A stretch of 64,000 bases of DNA from Rubrivivax sp. (GCA_016790225.1 JAEUOZ010000002.1:62001-126000); one strand, 5' to 3'; counted from the first letter of the stretch, positions 21,449 through 34,508 are shown. Numbers and translations are program-made. The notes: a model not told the origin generated them from the sequence alone.

Positions 21449-22777
21449 TCACCGCGGCCCGGGTGCGGCTGTCACGCGCGGCACCGGCAGGCGGCGCGCG
21501 TCCAGCGCGCGGGCACCGGCCAGTTGCGCCGGCGTGGGGCTGGTCACTTCGCTCGCGCGTGCATCCGCCTGCCCGAAGCGGCCGCGGGGCAGCATGGAGA
21601 CGGCAAACGAGGTCTGTGCGTGCCGCAGCTGCGAGGGCTCGCGCGCATCGGGCTGCGTGGCCTGCAGCAGCACGCGGTAGCGATCGTCCATGTCGAACGG
21701 CGGGCGGTAGGGCTCGCCGGGTGCCAGCGGAAACCAGCCGATCCAGCCTTCGGGCGATGGCCCTCCCGGCGCGCCGGGCAGTTCCAGAAAGGCCACCGTC
21801 GCCGGCACGGCCACCGGCTGCGAGATGAACAGGCCCGGCGCCCAGCTCCAGCGGCCCGCCGCGAAGATCCAGCGCCCGTGATGTGCGGTGACGAAGCCCC
21901 AGGGCTGATCGTCCACCCAATGCCAGCCCCAGGGTGCCAGCCACCACCACTGGCCCTGGCGGAACGGCGCCCAGGCCGGGTCGACAGCCGTGGGCGTCCA
22001 CAGCCAGCCCCAGCGTGGATCGGACCGCCAGACTCCGACGCCCGGCAGCTCTTCCGCGCCGGTCAGCCCCGGGCTCAGGCGCAAGGCCGGATCAGCGCGC
22101 TCCGCGCGCCGCTGCCGCAGCGCCGCCCGGACATCCAGCTGGCGCTGCTCGGCCGGCCCCTCGGAGAGCACCGCGCCGCGGCGCGTATCCAGCGTCAGGG
22201 CCTGCCCGGCGCGCAGGCTGCGAGCCTGAGCGCCGGGTCGAAGCCAGCGCGCTTCGCCTTCGAAGACATCCAGCTCCAGCCGTCCAGGCCCCGGCAGATG
22301 ACCGACGTGGTAGCTGCCCTCGCCGGCCAGTCGCCATTCCAGCGGCCCGGTCTGCAGGCGCACGCCCGAGGGGGCGATGTCCGGCGCAGCGGGCATGCGC
22401 GGCAGGATCGCGACCCGGCCTCGAAGGACCTCGATGTCCAGCGTGACCGCATCCCAGCGCCGCAGGTGGACCGCGCTCAGTGCGCCCAGGAACAGCGCCG
22501 TGCCACCCAGGCGAAGCTCGGCCCGCGCCTGAGCCCCCAGCCGGAACTGGCTGTCGTGGCTGACGGGCATGTTCAGCAGCGCTTCGCGCCAGACCTGGCC
22601 CCCTTGCGCCACCTCCACCGGGCCTTGTTGCGCGCTCAGCCGGCCCAGCATCGTGGGCAGCTCCGGCATCTGGGCCTGGACGGGCGCCTGGGCCTGCGCA
22701 AGCGGCGCCCAGGCGCCGGGCAGCAGCGCGCCCAGCGTCGGCCAGCCCGCAGCGCGCAGCAGCTGGCGCCGCTTCAT
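21449..22777 (-). CDS. FecR-domain protein with DUF6600-type Trp-rich repeats
   Basis: 442-residue secreted protein with a probable Tat-type signal (KRRQLLRAA...AQA). The middle (about 60-230) resembles a FecR/DUF2135-like beta domain, with a GGQVWREALLNMPV opening and later EGEARW. The C-terminal part carries the Trp-rich blocks WGWLWTPT, WAPFRQGQWWWLAPWGWHWV and PWGFVTAHHGRW seen in the DUF6600 family. Function unknown; such proteins are usually periplasmic or surface proteins. Its ATG overlaps the kinase stop (ATGA), so it is co-transcribed with the two-component system. Confidence 0.72.
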   Translation of the reverse strand: MKRRQLLRAAGWPTLGALLPGAWAPLAQAQAPVQAQMPELPTMLGRLSAQQGPVEVAQGGQVWREALLNMPVSHDSQFRLGAQARAELRLGGTALFLGALSAVHLRRWDAVTLDIEVLRGRVAILPRMPAAPDIAPSGVRLQTGPLEWRLAGEGSYHVGHLPGPGRLELDVFEGEARWLRPGAQARSLRAGQALTLDTRRGAVLSEGPAEQRQLDVRAALRQRRAERADPALRLSPGLTGAEELPGVGVWRSDPRWGWLWTPTAVDPAWAPFRQGQWWWLAPWGWHWVDDQPWGFVTAHHGRWIFAAGRWSWAPGLFISQPVAVPATVAFLELPGAPGGPSPEGWIGWFPLAPGEPYRPPFDMDDRYRVLLQATQPDAREPSQLRHAQTSFAVSMLPRGRFGQADARASEVTSPTPAQLAGARALDARRLPVPRVTAAPGPR

Positions 22778-24273
22778 GGCTGGCGCTCCTGGGCCGGGGC
22801 GGCCTTGGCAGCAGTACGCGGGCTGGATTCCAGCGCCGACCCGCCCTGGCCCGCATCACCCTCGCCCAGCGGACGCACGGGCAGGGTCACGCGCAGCAGC
22901 GCGCCCCGAGGTCCGGCCTGGCCAGGCGACCCCTGGGGATCCAGCCACTGCACCTGGCCGCCATGGCCCAGCGCGATGTCATGCACGATGGCCAGGCCCA
23001 GGCCGCTGCCGCCCGCCGGTGCCTGCGGCCCGCGCACGAAGCGGTCGAAGACCGCAGCACGCAGCTCAGGCGGCAGGCCGGGCCCGTCGTCTTCGACCTC
23101 CAGCCAGCAGCTTTCGCCCGTCTGCCCCGTGCGCACGGTGACGCAGGCACCGGGGCCTGCGTGCACGATGGCGTTGTCGATCAGGTTGGCCAGCAGTTCG
23201 CGCAGCAGGAAGGCGCGGCCCAGCAGCGGCGCGGGCTGCAGCTCGAAGCCCAGATCGACGCCCTGCTGCAGTGCACGCGGCACCCAGGTTTCGGCGGCCT
23301 CCGCGGCCAGGCGCTGCAGGTCGGTGGGTTCCAGCGGCACGGCCATGCGTGCCGTTCGTTCGCTGCGCGCCAGCGCCAGCAGCTGCCCCGCCATGCGTGA
23401 GGCGCGCGCCGCGCCGCCCGCCAGCCGCTGCAGGGTTGGCGCCAAGGCTTCGGGATGCGGCTGCGCCAGCGCCAGATCGGCTTCGGCCTGCAGCACCGCC
23501 AGGGGCGTGCGCAGCTGATGGGCCGCGTCCGCCAGAAAGGCCTGCTGCTGCTGGGCGCCACCCTGCACACGCTGCAGCATCGCATTCAGCGCCGTCACCA
23601 GAGGCTGTGCCTCGGCCGGCGCGTCATCGGCCTGCACCGGCCGCAGGTCATCGATGCTGCGCGAGGTGAGCTGCTGGCCCAGGCGATCCAGGGGTTGCAG
23701 TGCGCGCCGCGTGGCCCACCACACGGTGACCACCGCGGCGGCGGCCAGCGCAAGCACGGCGGCCAGCACGCCCAGCAGCGTTTCGCGCAGCACCTGATCG
23801 CGGCGCAGCGTGGTCTGTGCCACCACCACCTGGCACACCGCGTTGCCGCAGGCCACGCCGCGCCGCACGATGCGGACCTCCGTGCCGTCCACGCGGCCGT
23901 CGTCATGGCGCCAGGCCTCCGGCAACAGCGGGGGCGCGTCCTGCGCCAGCGGCGCATCGCCGGCCATGCGCTGGCCGTCGGGCCCGATCACAGCATAGGA
24001 GATGCTGTCGAACTGATCCGTGCGCAGGGCGCGCTCGGCCAGCGGATCCAGCTCGAAGAGCACATGCCCTTCGGCATCGGTCTTGATGAAGGTGGACAGC
24101 GCGATCGCCGCGTTGCCCAGCGCCAGATCGAAGGCCGCCTGCGCCGGGGCGCGCACGGTCTGCATCTGCCACCAGCCGGCCGCCGGCACGCCGATCACCA
24201 GCGGCAGCAGCAGGCCACGCAACAGGCGCTGGCGCAGGCTGGGCGGCGGCGCACGGCCGGCGCGCTCAGCCAT
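22774..24273 (-). CDS. Two-component sensor histidine kinase (TctE/QseC-like)
   Basis: From ATG at 24273 the product has 499 residues: membrane helix near 20-38, a periplasmic 2CSK_N-like domain with a Cys pair (CGNAVC) near 150, a second helix at about 170-190, then HAMP-like and HisKA with the H-box ADAAHQLRTPLAVL, and an HATPase with NLIDNAIVHA, EDDGPGL and GGSGLGLAIV. The input signal is unknown; tricarboxylate and quorum relatives exist. It overlaps the regulator gene by 8 bases. Confidence 0.88.
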   Translation of the reverse strand: MAERAGRAPPPSLRQRLLRGLLLPLVIGVPAAGWWQMQTVRAPAQAAFDLALGNAAIALSTFIKTDAEGHVLFELDPLAERALRTDQFDSISYAVIGPDGQRMAGDAPLAQDAPPLLPEAWRHDDGRVDGTEVRIVRRGVACGNAVCQVVVAQTTLRRDQVLRETLLGVLAAVLALAAAAVVTVWWATRRALQPLDRLGQQLTSRSIDDLRPVQADDAPAEAQPLVTALNAMLQRVQGGAQQQQAFLADAAHQLRTPLAVLQAEADLALAQPHPEALAPTLQRLAGGAARASRMAGQLLALARSERTARMAVPLEPTDLQRLAAEAAETWVPRALQQGVDLGFELQPAPLLGRAFLLRELLANLIDNAIVHAGPGACVTVRTGQTGESCWLEVEDDGPGLPPELRAAVFDRFVRGPQAPAGGSGLGLAIVHDIALGHGGQVQWLDPQGSPGQAGPRGALLRVTLPVRPLGEGDAGQGGSALESSPRTAAKAAPAQERQP

Positions 24274-24934
24274 CGGCCTCGAGCAGGTACCCGAAGCCGC
24301 GCACCGTGCGGATGCGCACGCCGCCGGGCTCGATCTTGCCCCGCAGCCGCGAGACATAGACCTCGATCGCATTCTCGGAGAGGGATTCGTCCCAGCCGAC
24401 GATGCCCTGCAGGATCTGCTCCTTGCTGATCACCTTGCCCACGCGCACGAGCAGGTACTCCAGCACATGCCACTCGCGTGCAGAGATCTCCAGCGGCTCG
24501 TCGGCGCAGTACAGGCGCCGCGCCGAGAGATCCATGCGCAGACGGCCCACGCGCAGTTCGTCGCCCAGGCGCGCCTGGGCGCGCCGCGTGAGCACGCGCA
24601 CACGCGCCACCAGTTCGGCCATCGCAAAGGGCTTGACCAGGTAGTCATCGGCGCCGCCTTCCAGGCCGCGCACGCGGTCTTCCACCGCATCGCGCGCTGT
24701 GATCATCAGCACGGGCGTGCTCGAGCCCTGCGCGCGCACGCGGCGCAAGGTCTCGAATCCGTCGATGCCGGCCAGGCCGATGTCCAGCAGCACCAGGTCG
24801 TAGGGGTCCTGCTTCAGGGAGGCCGGCACGGGCTCGCCGCGCGCGCTGCAGTCCACCGTCCATCCCTGGGCGACCAGGGCGCGGCGCGTGGCATCGGCCA
24901 GCGCGGGATCGTCTTCAACCAGGAGGATGCGCAT
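24266..24934 (-). CDS. OmpR-family response regulator
   Basis: From ATG at 24934 (MRILLVEDDPA) the product has 222 residues. The receiver domain has the phospho-acceptor Asp in LVLLDIGLAG, the switch Thr in LMITARDA and Lys in LVKPF. The C terminus is a winged-helix DNA-binding domain ending VRIRTVRGFGYLLE, as in TctD/QseB. It is divergent from the small secreted protein at 25206, so it may control both sides through the repeat at 25019-25067. Confidence 0.93.
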   Translation of the reverse strand: MRILLVEDDPALADATRRALVAQGWTVDCSARGEPVPASLKQDPYDLVLLDIGLAGIDGFETLRRVRAQGSSTPVLMITARDAVEDRVRGLEGGADDYLVKPFAMAELVARVRVLTRRAQARLGDELRVGRLRMDLSARRLYCADEPLEISAREWHVLEYLLVRVGKVISKEQILQGIVGWDESLSENAIEVYVSRLRGKIEPGGVRIRTVRGFGYLLEADG

Positions 24935-25018
24935 GGGAGAGAGCTTCGGATTCGCTTGCCGAGGATATCGGCCCCGGCCCGCGTGGCACAAGCGCCCCGC
25001 CGCTGCGGCGCTGTGACG

Positions 25019-25067
25019 CGGCTGACGCACGATTGACGGGAAGCTGACAAGTAGCGGCCGTCAGCCG
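25019..25067. promoter_or_regulatory. Inverted repeat in the divergent regulator/secreted-protein region
   Basis: CGGCTGACG at 25019-25027 and CGTCAGCCG at 25059-25067 are perfect complements 31 bases apart. Between and beside them TGAC recurs (TTGACGG, CTGACAA, ATGACAAC). The repeats sit in the 271-base gap between the response regulator and the divergent secreted-protein gene, a natural place for autoregulation. No certain -10/-35 pair could be assigned. Inference from position and symmetry only. Confidence 0.4.
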
Positions 25068-25205
25068 GATGACAACTTCGCCTCAGGTCTGCGCCAACCC
25101 GGCTGCACACACTGCCCGACAGGCCAGCCGGAACCCCATCGTCCTCCAAGGATGACGCCGACTGAGCCGACGCAGCCATCCCCAGGTCCGCAACGGAGAA
25201 CATCC

Positions 25206-25547
25206 ATGAACCTCAGCTCAGCTCGCCCCTTCGCCCTCCGCGGCCTGTTCGCCGCGTCCCTCATCATCCTGAGCGGCACCGCGCTGGCCCAGACGGCCGC
25301 CGGCACCGTGCAGCGCGAGATCAACCAGGAAACCCGCATCCTGAACGGGCTGAAGGACGGCTCCCTGACGGCACGCGAAGCCGCGCGGCTGGAACGCGGG
25401 CAGGCCCATGTCGACCAGCTGCAGACCCGCGCCCTGCGTGACGGCAGCCTCAGCGGCGCCGAGCGCCGGCGCCTGGATGCGGCGCAGGACGCCGCCAGCC
25501 GCCACATCTACCGCTCGCGCCACAACGGCGTCGTGCGCAAGGGCTGA
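25206..25547 (+). CDS. Small secreted helical protein with two internal repeats
   Basis: 113-residue exported protein: signal peptide to about residue 28 (ALAQ-TAA), then Glu/Arg-rich helices. Two similar units of about 33 residues, around GLKDGSLTAREAARLERGQ and ALRDGSLSGAERRRLDAAQ, suggest a duplicated helical hairpin. It ends in a His/Arg-rich tail. I recognise it only as a common uncharacterised Burkholderiales type. It starts from the region facing the two-component system, and DUF1800 follows 7 bases later. Confidence 0.8.
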   Translation: MNLSSARPFALRGLFAASLIILSGTALAQTAAGTVQREINQETRILNGLKDGSLTAREAARLERGQAHVDQLQTRALRDGSLSGAERRRLDAAQDAASRHIYRSRHNGVVRKG

Positions 25548-25554
25548 GCACGTC

Positions 25555-27165
25555 ATGCCCGCCGCCGGCCACCACCCCTTTTCCCGCCGCCAGGCTCTGC
25601 GCCGCCTGGGCGCGCTGGCCGGCGCCGCGGCCGCCACACCCCTGCTGCTGGGCCTGCCGGATGCCCAAGCGCAGGCGCAGGTCCTGGGGCCACCCGGCGC
25701 CGGCCTGGACGAGCGCTCGCTCGCGCTGCTGAACCGCCTGACCTGGGGCGCCAACGGCCCGGATGCCCAGCGACTGCAGGCAGCCGGACCGTCACATTGG
25801 TTGAACCGCCAGCTATCGGGCGCGCCGGCATCGCTTCCGCCCGCCGTGCAGGCGCAGATCGACCGTTTGAGCATCGTGACGCAGCCGCCGGCCGAACGCA
25901 TGGCCACGGTCCTGGCGCTGCGGCAGCGCAGCCTGCGGGCGGAGACCGAGGCCGAGCGCACGGCGGCACGCGATGAATTCCAGCTGGAACTGACTCGCCA
26001 GGAGAACGAGGCCGCCACGCGCCAGCTGCTGCGCGCCGTGCACAGCCCCGCGCAGCTGCAGGAGCAGATGCAGTGGTTCTGGTTCAACCACTTCAACGTC
26101 TTCCACCGCAAGGGCCTGATCCGCGCGCTGCTGGCCGATTACGAGGAGCAGGCCATCCGGCCGCACGCACTGGGTGACTTTCGCGCGCTGCTGGGCGCGG
26201 TGACGCGGCACCCGGCCATGCTGGTGTACCTGGACAACCAGCAGAACGCGCGCGACCGCGGCAACGAAAACCATGCCCGCGAGCTGCTGGAGCTGCATAC
26301 CCTGGGCGTGGACGGCGGCTATGGCCAGCAGGACGTGCAGGCCCTGGCCCGCGTGATGACCGGGCACGGCGTGCGCCTGCGCGAGCCCGATGCCCGCGCG
26401 GCAAACCCGCGGCGAGGCCAGAGCGACGCCACGGCCGAAGGCTTCTATGTCTTCCAGGCGAACCTGCACGACGACGGCGAGAAGACCGTGCTCGGTCACA
26501 CGCTGCGCAGCCGCGGCGCCGCGGAGCTCGACGAGGTGCTGGACCGGCTGGCCCGGCACCCGGCCACGGCGCGCCACGTCACGCGCAAGATGGCGCGCTT
26601 CTTCCTGGGCCACGAGGCGCCGCCCTCAGTGGCTGAACACATGGCCCGGGCCTTCGACGGCGGCAACATCCGCGCGGCGCTGGAGGTGCTGGTACACGCC
26701 GAGGCCCTGGTCGACACCCGCCGGCCCGCCTTCAAGGACCCGGTGCGCTACGTGCTGTCCAGCGTGCGGCTGCTGGCGGAAGAGCGGCCGGTATCCAACG
26801 CGCTGGCCCTGAAGCGCTGGCTGGTGCAGCTGGGCGAGGCGCCCTACCACCGCCAGACGCCCGACGGCTACCCCGACACGGCCGAGGCCTGGAACGGCTC
26901 CGGCCAGATGACGGCACGCTTCGATCTGGCCCGCGCGCTGTCTGGCGGCGCACCGATGCTGTTCGACGCTGCCGCCGGCATGGCGACGAAGCCGGACGAG
27001 AGCCGGCCGCCGGGCGCGGGGCGAGAGGGCCTGACCTCGTCAGCGATGGCGCAGGCGCTGGCCGCGCAGTTCTCGGCCGCCACGCGCAACAGCCTGTCGC
27101 AGGCCAGCACGCCGCAGGCGTGGACAGCCCTGTTCCTGTCCGCGCCGGAATTCATGCAGCGCTGA
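25555..27165 (+). CDS. DUF1800 family protein
   Basis: 536-residue protein with a twin-Arg signal (FSRRQALRRLG...AQA). The family core includes the LNRLTWGA start, FWFNHFNVF, GNENHARELLELHTLGV and GGNIRAALEVLV segments. Function is unestablished; the family almost always pairs with DUF1501 as here, and is suspected to act in periplasmic or surface processes. ATG at 25555 is chosen because earlier in-frame codons belong to the preceding gene. Confidence 0.9.
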   Translation: MPAAGHHPFSRRQALRRLGALAGAAAATPLLLGLPDAQAQAQVLGPPGAGLDERSLALLNRLTWGANGPDAQRLQAAGPSHWLNRQLSGAPASLPPAVQAQIDRLSIVTQPPAERMATVLALRQRSLRAETEAERTAARDEFQLELTRQENEAATRQLLRAVHSPAQLQEQMQWFWFNHFNVFHRKGLIRALLADYEEQAIRPHALGDFRALLGAVTRHPAMLVYLDNQQNARDRGNENHARELLELHTLGVDGGYGQQDVQALARVMTGHGVRLREPDARAANPRRGQSDATAEGFYVFQANLHDDGEKTVLGHTLRSRGAAELDEVLDRLARHPATARHVTRKMARFFLGHEAPPSVAEHMARAFDGGNIRAALEVLVHAEALVDTRRPAFKDPVRYVLSSVRLLAEERPVSNALALKRWLVQLGEAPYHRQTPDGYPDTAEAWNGSGQMTARFDLARALSGGAPMLFDAAAGMATKPDESRPPGAGREGLTSSAMAQALAAQFSAATRNSLSQASTPQAWTALFLSAPEFMQR

Positions 27166-27206
27166 TGCAGCGCACCCGATCCGCTCCCCCTTGAGGCACA
27201 AGCTCC

Positions 27207-28490
27207 ATGCACACCCCGACCCTGACTCGGCGCCACTGGTTGAAGGCCGGCAGCGCCGCCACGCTCTGCGGCCTGCCCGCGCTGTCCAGCTTCAGCGCCG
27301 GCGCCTGGGCAGCCCCGGCGGCTGACGACTCGCGCTTTCTGCTCGTCTTCCTGCGCGGCGCCTACGACGCCACCAGTGCACTGGTTCCCGCCGGCAGTTT
27401 CTACCGCGAGGTACGGCCCAACATCGCCATCCAGAAGGCCGTGGCCCTGAACGCCGATTGGGGCTTGCACCCGGCCCTCCAAGACAGCCTGCTGCCGCTG
27501 CTGCAGCGCGGCCAGGCCGCCTTCGTGCCCTTCGCCGGCACCGACATCTCCACGCGCAGCCACTTCGAGACGCAGGACCGCATCGAGATGGGTCAGCCCG
27601 ACAGCGGACCGCGCGATACCGGCAGCGGCTTTCTCAACCGCCTGGCGCAGCGCCTGGGCTCTCGCGGTCCAGGCTCAGGCTCCGTCGCTCTGCCCATGGC
27701 CTTCAGCGAACAGCTGCCGCTGTCGATGCGCGGCAGAGCCGAAGTCGCCAACGTGTCGCTGAATGCCCGATCGCGCGCGCCCGATGCCAACCAGCAACGC
27801 CTGGTGGAGGCGATGTACCGCGACACCGCGCTGGCCGATCGCGTGCAGCGCGGCTACGCGGTGCGGGACGACATTCAGCGCGACGCCCAACGTGAGGCGC
27901 AGCGCGAGATGACGGCCAGCGCGGCCTATGGCGGCATGAGCCCCGAGATGCTGGCAGCCAGCCGCGGCGCGCCGGCCTCCGGGCGCTTCGCCACGGAAGC
28001 ACGCCGCATGGCCAGGCTGATGAAGGACAAGCACACGCTGGCCTTCGTGGACATCGGCGGCTGGGACACCCACGTCAACCAGGGCGCCGACGAAGGTGCG
28101 CTGGCCACCCGGCTGCAGGAACTTGGCAACGGCCTGGCGGCATACGCACAGGAACTGGGCCCGGCCCTGTGGGCCCGCAGCACGGTGCTCGTGATGAGCG
28201 AATTCGGCCGCACGCTGCGCGAAAACGGCAACCGCGGCACCGACCATGGCCACGGCAGCGTGTACTGGGTGCTGGGCGGCGGCTTGCAGAGCGCTGGCCT
28301 GCACACCGCCGTTCGCGGCGAGCAAGTGCCCGTGGAAGCCCGCCACCTGCACCAGGACCGCGATCTGCCGGTGCTGCAGAACTACCGCGATGTGCTGGCC
28401 GGCTTGTGGGCGCGGCAGTACGGGCTGGCAACGCAGGATCTGGATTTCATCTTCCCGCAGGCGAGGGCCCTGGATCTGCGGCTGCTGTGA
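27207..28490 (+). CDS. DUF1501 family protein
   Basis: 427-residue, Tat-signal exported protein (TRRHWLKAG...AWA). It has sulfatase/phosphatase-like motifs of the family: LVFLRGAYDATS at the start, DIGGWDTH in the middle, and SEFGRTLRENGN with GTDHGHGS near residue 345. The metal-binding pattern suggests a hydrolase fold, but no substrate is known. Second gene of the DUF1800-DUF1501 pair. The 105 bases to the convergent VOC gene hold no clear element. Confidence 0.9.
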   Translation: MHTPTLTRRHWLKAGSAATLCGLPALSSFSAGAWAAPAADDSRFLLVFLRGAYDATSALVPAGSFYREVRPNIAIQKAVALNADWGLHPALQDSLLPLLQRGQAAFVPFAGTDISTRSHFETQDRIEMGQPDSGPRDTGSGFLNRLAQRLGSRGPGSGSVALPMAFSEQLPLSMRGRAEVANVSLNARSRAPDANQQRLVEAMYRDTALADRVQRGYAVRDDIQRDAQREAQREMTASAAYGGMSPEMLAASRGAPASGRFATEARRMARLMKDKHTLAFVDIGGWDTHVNQGADEGALATRLQELGNGLAAYAQELGPALWARSTVLVMSEFGRTLRENGNRGTDHGHGSVYWVLGGGLQSAGLHTAVRGEQVPVEARHLHQDRDLPVLQNYRDVLAGLWARQYGLATQDLDFIFPQARALDLRLL

Positions 28491-28595
28491 GGCCGAAGCG
28501 CCGGTCTGCCGCGCGAAGAAGTCCCGGCCCTTTGCCCCCGCGGCGCCCGAAGGGCTGCGACGCGCGGCCCGAACGGTGGCACCACGTTCGCCACG

Positions 28596-29063
28596 TCAGC
28601 CCAAGGCCTTGACCACCTCCACCGGCGCCTGCACCAGCTCGATCAACACGCCCTCCCCGCCCACCGGAAACTCCTCATTTCCCTTGGGGTGGATGAAGCA
28701 GATGTCATGCCCCGCAGCGCCCTTGCGGATGCCGCCCGGCGCAAAGCGCACACCATGGGCCGTCATCCACTCGACGGCCTTGGGCAGGTCGTCCACCCAC
28801 AGCCCCACGTGGTTCAGCGGCGTGGTGTGCACGGCAGGCTTCCTGTCCGGATCCAGCGGCTGCATCAGATCCACCTCCACGGCCGTCGGCCCGCTGCCCA
28901 GCGCGCAGATGTCCTCGTCGACGTTCTCGCGTTCGCTCACGAAGCTGCTCCGGACCTGCAGGCCCAGCATGTCCACCCACAGGCTCCGGAGCTTGCCCTT
29001 GCTCGGCCCGCCGATGGCGATCTGCTGGATGCCCAGTATCTTGAAAGGTTTGGGGTCTGTCAT
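28596..29063 (-). CDS. VOC-family protein, probable methylmalonyl-CoA epimerase-like
   Basis: From ATG at 29063 the product has 155 residues with two VOC half-repeats. The second half ([25 protein letters not shown]) is close to methylmalonyl-CoA epimerase, with metal-ligand His and Glu. In the first half the usual metal His of the opening strand is replaced by Gln (IQQIAIG). Placement directly after pccA in a propionate operon supports an epimerase role; glyoxalase or dioxygenase roles are not excluded. Confidence 0.65.
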   Translation of the reverse strand: MTDPKPFKILGIQQIAIGGPSKGKLRSLWVDMLGLQVRSSFVSERENVDEDICALGSGPTAVEVDLMQPLDPDRKPAVHTTPLNHVGLWVDDLPKAVEWMTAHGVRFAPGGIRKGAAGHDICFIHPKGNEEFPVGGEGVLIELVQAPVEVVKALG

Positions 29064-29070
29064 GGCGGAT

Positions 29071-31146
<2,076 letters not shown>

Positions 31147-31189
31147 CAGCGAACTCCATCGAACAGTTTGTCCAGTTGCGCGGCCATGC

Positions 31190-31585
31190 TCAGGGCACCG
31201 CCTTCATGCCGGCTGACCTGACGGCACCGGCGTCGAAGCTGAAGGTGGCTTCGCAGCCGGCCGCGGCCGCCAGGCGCTCGGTCAGCGCATCAGCGAAGTC
31301 GGCACCCCCTGACGAGAACCGCGCCAAGGCCTGCACCACCACGTCGGCACGGTCAACCACCAGTTCCTTGCTGCGCAACAAGCGCTCCAGCACGGCCGCC
31401 AGCTGCTCGCGCGAAAGCTGGTAGCCCGAGCCAAGCACCCACACCAGCTCGACCAGCGTCACCAGTGGCAAGAAGCCGGGCTCCTCGGCCGTCAGCGCCT
31501 CGATCAGCCGGTTGGCCCGCGGCGACTGGCGTGCGTCGTCCTGCATCACGTAGCGCACGAGCACGTTCGTGTCCAGCCCGATCAC
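31190..31585 (-). CDS. VapC-type PIN-domain toxin
   Basis: 131-residue PIN ribonuclease with acidic active-site residues at Asp5 (GLDTNVLVR), Glu46 (LVELVWVL) and Asp96/Asp99 (GADFADAL). Toxins of this type cut tRNA or rRNA and are held by the cognate antitoxin. The start overlaps the vapB stop by 4 bases. The pair lies between pccA and pccB, unlike ordinary propionate operons. Confidence 0.88.
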   Translation of the reverse strand: MIGLDTNVLVRYVMQDDARQSPRANRLIEALTAEEPGFLPLVTLVELVWVLGSGYQLSREQLAAVLERLLRSKELVVDRADVVVQALARFSSGGADFADALTERLAAAAGCEATFSFDAGAVRSAGMKAVP

Positions 31586-31845
31586 CTGGAACGCCCCGCC
31601 CGCAAGCCGGCCTTGGCGCCCTCCTCAGCCACCACGCGATTCATCTCATCGATGGTGAGGCTGCGCGCCGGTTTGCCGAACATGCCCTTCAACTCGCGCA
31701 CAGAGCGCGTGGCGGCCACCAGCTCGAAACGTCCGGGCTGCACCTGGACGAACTCGACCCGGTCGCCGGTCTGCACGTTCAAGGCCCGCCGAACGTCGGC
31801 GGGAATCGTGATCTGTCCCTTGCTGGTGACTGTGGCGGTGGTCAT
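31582..31845 (-). CDS. AbrB/VapB-type antitoxin
   Basis: From ATG at 31845 the product has 87 residues. The N-terminal half is a swapped-hairpin AbrB/SpoVT DNA-binding domain (TVTSKGQITIPADVRRAL, TGDRVEF). The C-terminal half, with SLTIDEMNRVVAEEGA, would bind and block the PIN toxin. Such antitoxins repress their own promoter; a matching palindrome lies just upstream at 31867-31884. Confidence 0.88.
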   Translation of the reverse strand: MTTATVTSKGQITIPADVRRALNVQTGDRVEFVQVQPGRFELVAATRSVRELKGMFGKPARSLTIDEMNRVVAEEGAKAGLRAGRSR

Positions 31846-31866
31846 GACGAGAGGCTCCAGCAAATT

Positions 31867-31884
31867 CCTTACTTCAGTGTAAGG
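31867..31884 (-). promoter_or_regulatory. Palindrome upstream of vapB (probable operator)
   Basis: CCTTAC-TTCAGT-GTAAGG is a perfect 6-bp inverted repeat 22 bases upstream of the vapB ATG. On the minus strand it contains TACACT, a fair -10. An autorepressing VapB would be expected to bind such a site. It lies in the short gap after the pccB stop, so the module can be expressed apart from pccB. Confidence 0.5.
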
Positions 31885-31900
31885 CAACGGCTTGCGCTCA

Positions 31901-33433
<1,533 letters not shown>

Positions 33434-33473
33434 GGAGCGTGTCTCCTCGTTCGGGATCGGGATCGGGATCGTT

Positions 33474-34508
33474 TCAGGGTTGGTGCTTGAAGAGGTCCAG
33501 CAGCCGGCGCGCGGCGACCGAAGCCGCCACGCGGCCGCTGCGGACCTCTTCGGCCATCTTTGGCAGCGCATCGCTCACGGCGGCATGGGTCTTGAATCGC
33601 TGGCGCAGGCCGGCTTCGATGCGCTCCCACATCCAGGCCTGGTCCTGTTCGGTACGGCGCTGCTGCAGACGGCCGTTGGCGGTCTGCAGTTCGCGGAAGC
33701 GGGTGACGGCCTGCCAGAACTCGACCAGACCCGTGGCCTTGAGCGCGCTCAGGCGCAAGACCTGCGGGTGCCAGACGCTGTCATCGTGATGCGCCGTCTC
33801 GGATCGACCGTGCATCCCGAACAGGCGCAGCGCGCTGGTGATCGTTGCCTGGGCACGTGTCGCCGCAGCTTCGTCGATATCGGCCTTGTTGACCACCACC
33901 AGATCGGCGCGCTCCATCACGCCCTTCTTGATGGCCTGCAGGTCGTCGCCGGCGTTGGGCAGTTGCAGCAGCACGAACATGTCGGTCATGCCGGCCACGG
34001 CCGTCTCGCTCTGGCCGACACCCACGGTTTCGACGATGACGATGTCATGGCCAGCCGCCTCGCACACCAGCATCGATTCACGTGTCTTCTCGGCCACACC
34101 GCCCAGCGTGCCGCTGCTGGGGCTGGGGCGGATGAAGGCGCGCTCGTTGACGCTGAGCTGCTCCATGCGGGTCTTGTCCCCCAGGATCGAACCGCCCGAG
34201 ACCTGCGAGGACGGGTCGACGGCCAGCACCGCCACGCGATGGCCTTGGCCGATCAGGTAGAGGCCCAGGGCCTCGATGAAGGTGCTCTTGCCCACGCCCG
34301 GCACGCCGCTGATGCCGAGGCGAAAGGAGCGGCCCGTGGCCGGCAGCAAGGTGTTGAGCAGCGCATCGGCCCGCCCGCGGTGATCGCTGCGCGTGGATTC
34401 CAGCAGCGTGATCGCCTTGGCCACGGCACGGCGTTGCGCGGCGCCTTCACCCGCCACGATGGCGGCACGCAAGGCTGCGTCAGCGTCGGGCACTCGCGCG
34501 TCCGTCAT
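33474..34508 (-). CDS. meaB: Methylmalonyl-CoA mutase-protecting GTPase
   Basis: G3E-family GTPase that loads and protects the B12 cofactor of methylmalonyl-CoA mutase. The 344-residue protein has the P-loop GVPGVGKST at 68-76, [19 protein letters not shown], the Walker B region [13 protein letters not shown] and the guanine-specifying NKAD. It was formerly labelled ArgK in databases. Encoded with mcm and the GNAT-SnoaL gene; its start overlaps the latter's stop (ATGA). Confidence 0.94.
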   Translation of the reverse strand: MTDARVPDADAALRAAIVAGEGAAQRRAVAKAITLLESTRSDHRGRADALLNTLLPATGRSFRLGISGVPGVGKSTFIEALGLYLIGQGHRVAVLAVDPSSQVSGGSILGDKTRMEQLSVNERAFIRPSPSSGTLGGVAEKTRESMLVCEAAGHDIVIVETVGVGQSETAVAGMTDMFVLLQLPNAGDDLQAIKKGVMERADLVVVNKADIDEAAATRAQATITSALRLFGMHGRSETAHHDDSVWHPQVLRLSALKATGLVEFWQAVTRFRELQTANGRLQQRRTEQDQAWMWERIEAGLRQRFKTHAAVSDALPKMAEEVRSGRVAASVAARRLLDLFKHQP

